The position numbers and the translations under genes are program-made. A stretch of 64,000 nucleotides of DNA, taken from Kosakonia cowanii JCM 10956 = DSM 18146 (lineage in GTDB: Bacteria > Pseudomonadota > Gammaproteobacteria > Enterobacterales > Enterobacteriaceae). The stretch is taken from assembly GCF_001975225.1 (NCBI RefSeq), contig NZ_CP019445.1, forward strand, positions 2,294,001 to 2,358,000. Direction: 5' to 3'. This document shows, one piece after another, positions 63,763-64,000 of this stretch. The notes below the pieces were generated by a model. It was not told the DNA's origin and did not search any database. It saw only the letters and a list, made by a program, of their open reading frames with translations. Each line of letters begins with the position of its first letter. The first letter of the stretch is position 1.

Positions 63763-64000
63763 ATGATGATGCGTGATCAAATAGAATCAAAACTGAAGGC
63801 GGCATTTGAGCCTGTTTTCCTCGACGTTGTGGATGAAAGTTACCGTCACAACGTTCCCGCGGGTTCGGAAAGCCATTTCAAAGTGGTGCTGGTGAGCGAC
63901 TGCTTCACCGGTGAACGTTTCCTCAACCGCCACCGCATGATTTACGGTACCCTGGCAGATGAGCTGGCGACGAAAATTCATGCGCTCGCGCTGCATACCT
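63763..64000 (+). CDS. bolA: BolA, stress-response regulator (5' part, cut by window edge)
   Basis: BolA/IbaG-family morphogene and iron-sulfur-linked regulator. The visible 79 residues include [20 protein letters not shown] and [12 protein letters not shown], the BolA signature. GGAGG at 63752-63756 precedes three consecutive ATGs (63763, 63766, 63769); by alignment with E. coli (MIRERIEEKL) the second is also plausible. E. coli BolA is 105 residues, so about 26 residues lie outside the window. Confidence 0.96.
   Translation, partial: MMMRDQIESKLKAAFEPVFLDVVDESYRHNVPAGSESHFKVVLVSDCFTGERFLNRHRMIYGTLADELATKIHALALHT

Overview
This window is a chromosomal segment of a gamma-proteobacterium of the family Enterobacteriaceae. 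The backbone follows Escherichia coli gene order closely: sbcD-phoB-phoR-brnQ-proY-malZ-acpH-queA-tgt-yajC-secD-secF, then tsx-yajI-nrdR-ribD-ribH-nusB-thiL-pgpA-yajO-dxs-ispA-xseB-thiI-yajL-panE-yajQ-yajR-cyoEDCBA-ampG-yajG-bolA. Protein lengths and signature residues also match. Accessory content and divergence argue against E. coli itself; the Enterobacter/Kosakonia/Leclercia group is a reasonable guess, but the exact genus cannot be fixed from the sequence alone.

Layout. 1-6.9 kb: sbcD (cut by the left edge), the Pho regulon two-component pair with its Pho box, and two amino-acid transporters. 6.9-13.7 kb: malZ, then a DUF2339/DUF3999 membrane-protein pair not found at this place in E. 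coli K-12 (the DUF2339 gene carries a frameshift), then acpH. 13.7-19.4 kb: tRNA queuosine synthesis and the Sec accessory operon. 19.4-40 kb: a roughly 20.6 kb accessory island between secF and tsx, where E. coli K-12 carries only yajD. 40-64 kb: conserved housekeeping genes for nucleoside uptake, riboflavin, thiamine and isoprenoid synthesis, cytochrome bo3 oxidase and muropeptide recycling. cyoE is broken by an apparent one-base deletion.

The island is the notable part. It holds an RcsB-like response regulator, a degenerate-receiver/HPt protein and a hybrid kinase with almost no periplasmic sensor. Next come a GH18 chitinase and an AA10 lytic polysaccharide monooxygenase, both secreted and both ending in a CBM5/12 chitin-binding domain. 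A second RcsB-like regulator follows, which has lost its phosphoacceptor aspartate. Then comes a tightly overlapping 13-gene operon for a non-canonical type II secretion system. It has GspG, a lytic transglycosylase, GspF, GspE, four small platform proteins resembling type IV pilus PilM/N/O/P in order and topology rather than GspL/M/C, a lipoprotein secretin, three further pseudopilins and a prepilin peptidase. Converging on its end is a four-gene operon (LolD-like ATPase, FtsX-type permease, LolA-like periplasmic protein, outer-membrane beta-barrel-like protein). I infer a self-contained chitin-attack module: regulators, two secreted enzymes, a dedicated secretion machine, and possibly a dedicated route for placing an outer-membrane component.

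REP/BIME palindromes occur in five intergenic places, two of them as regular tandem arrays. No tRNA, rRNA, CRISPR array, integrase or insertion sequence was seen.
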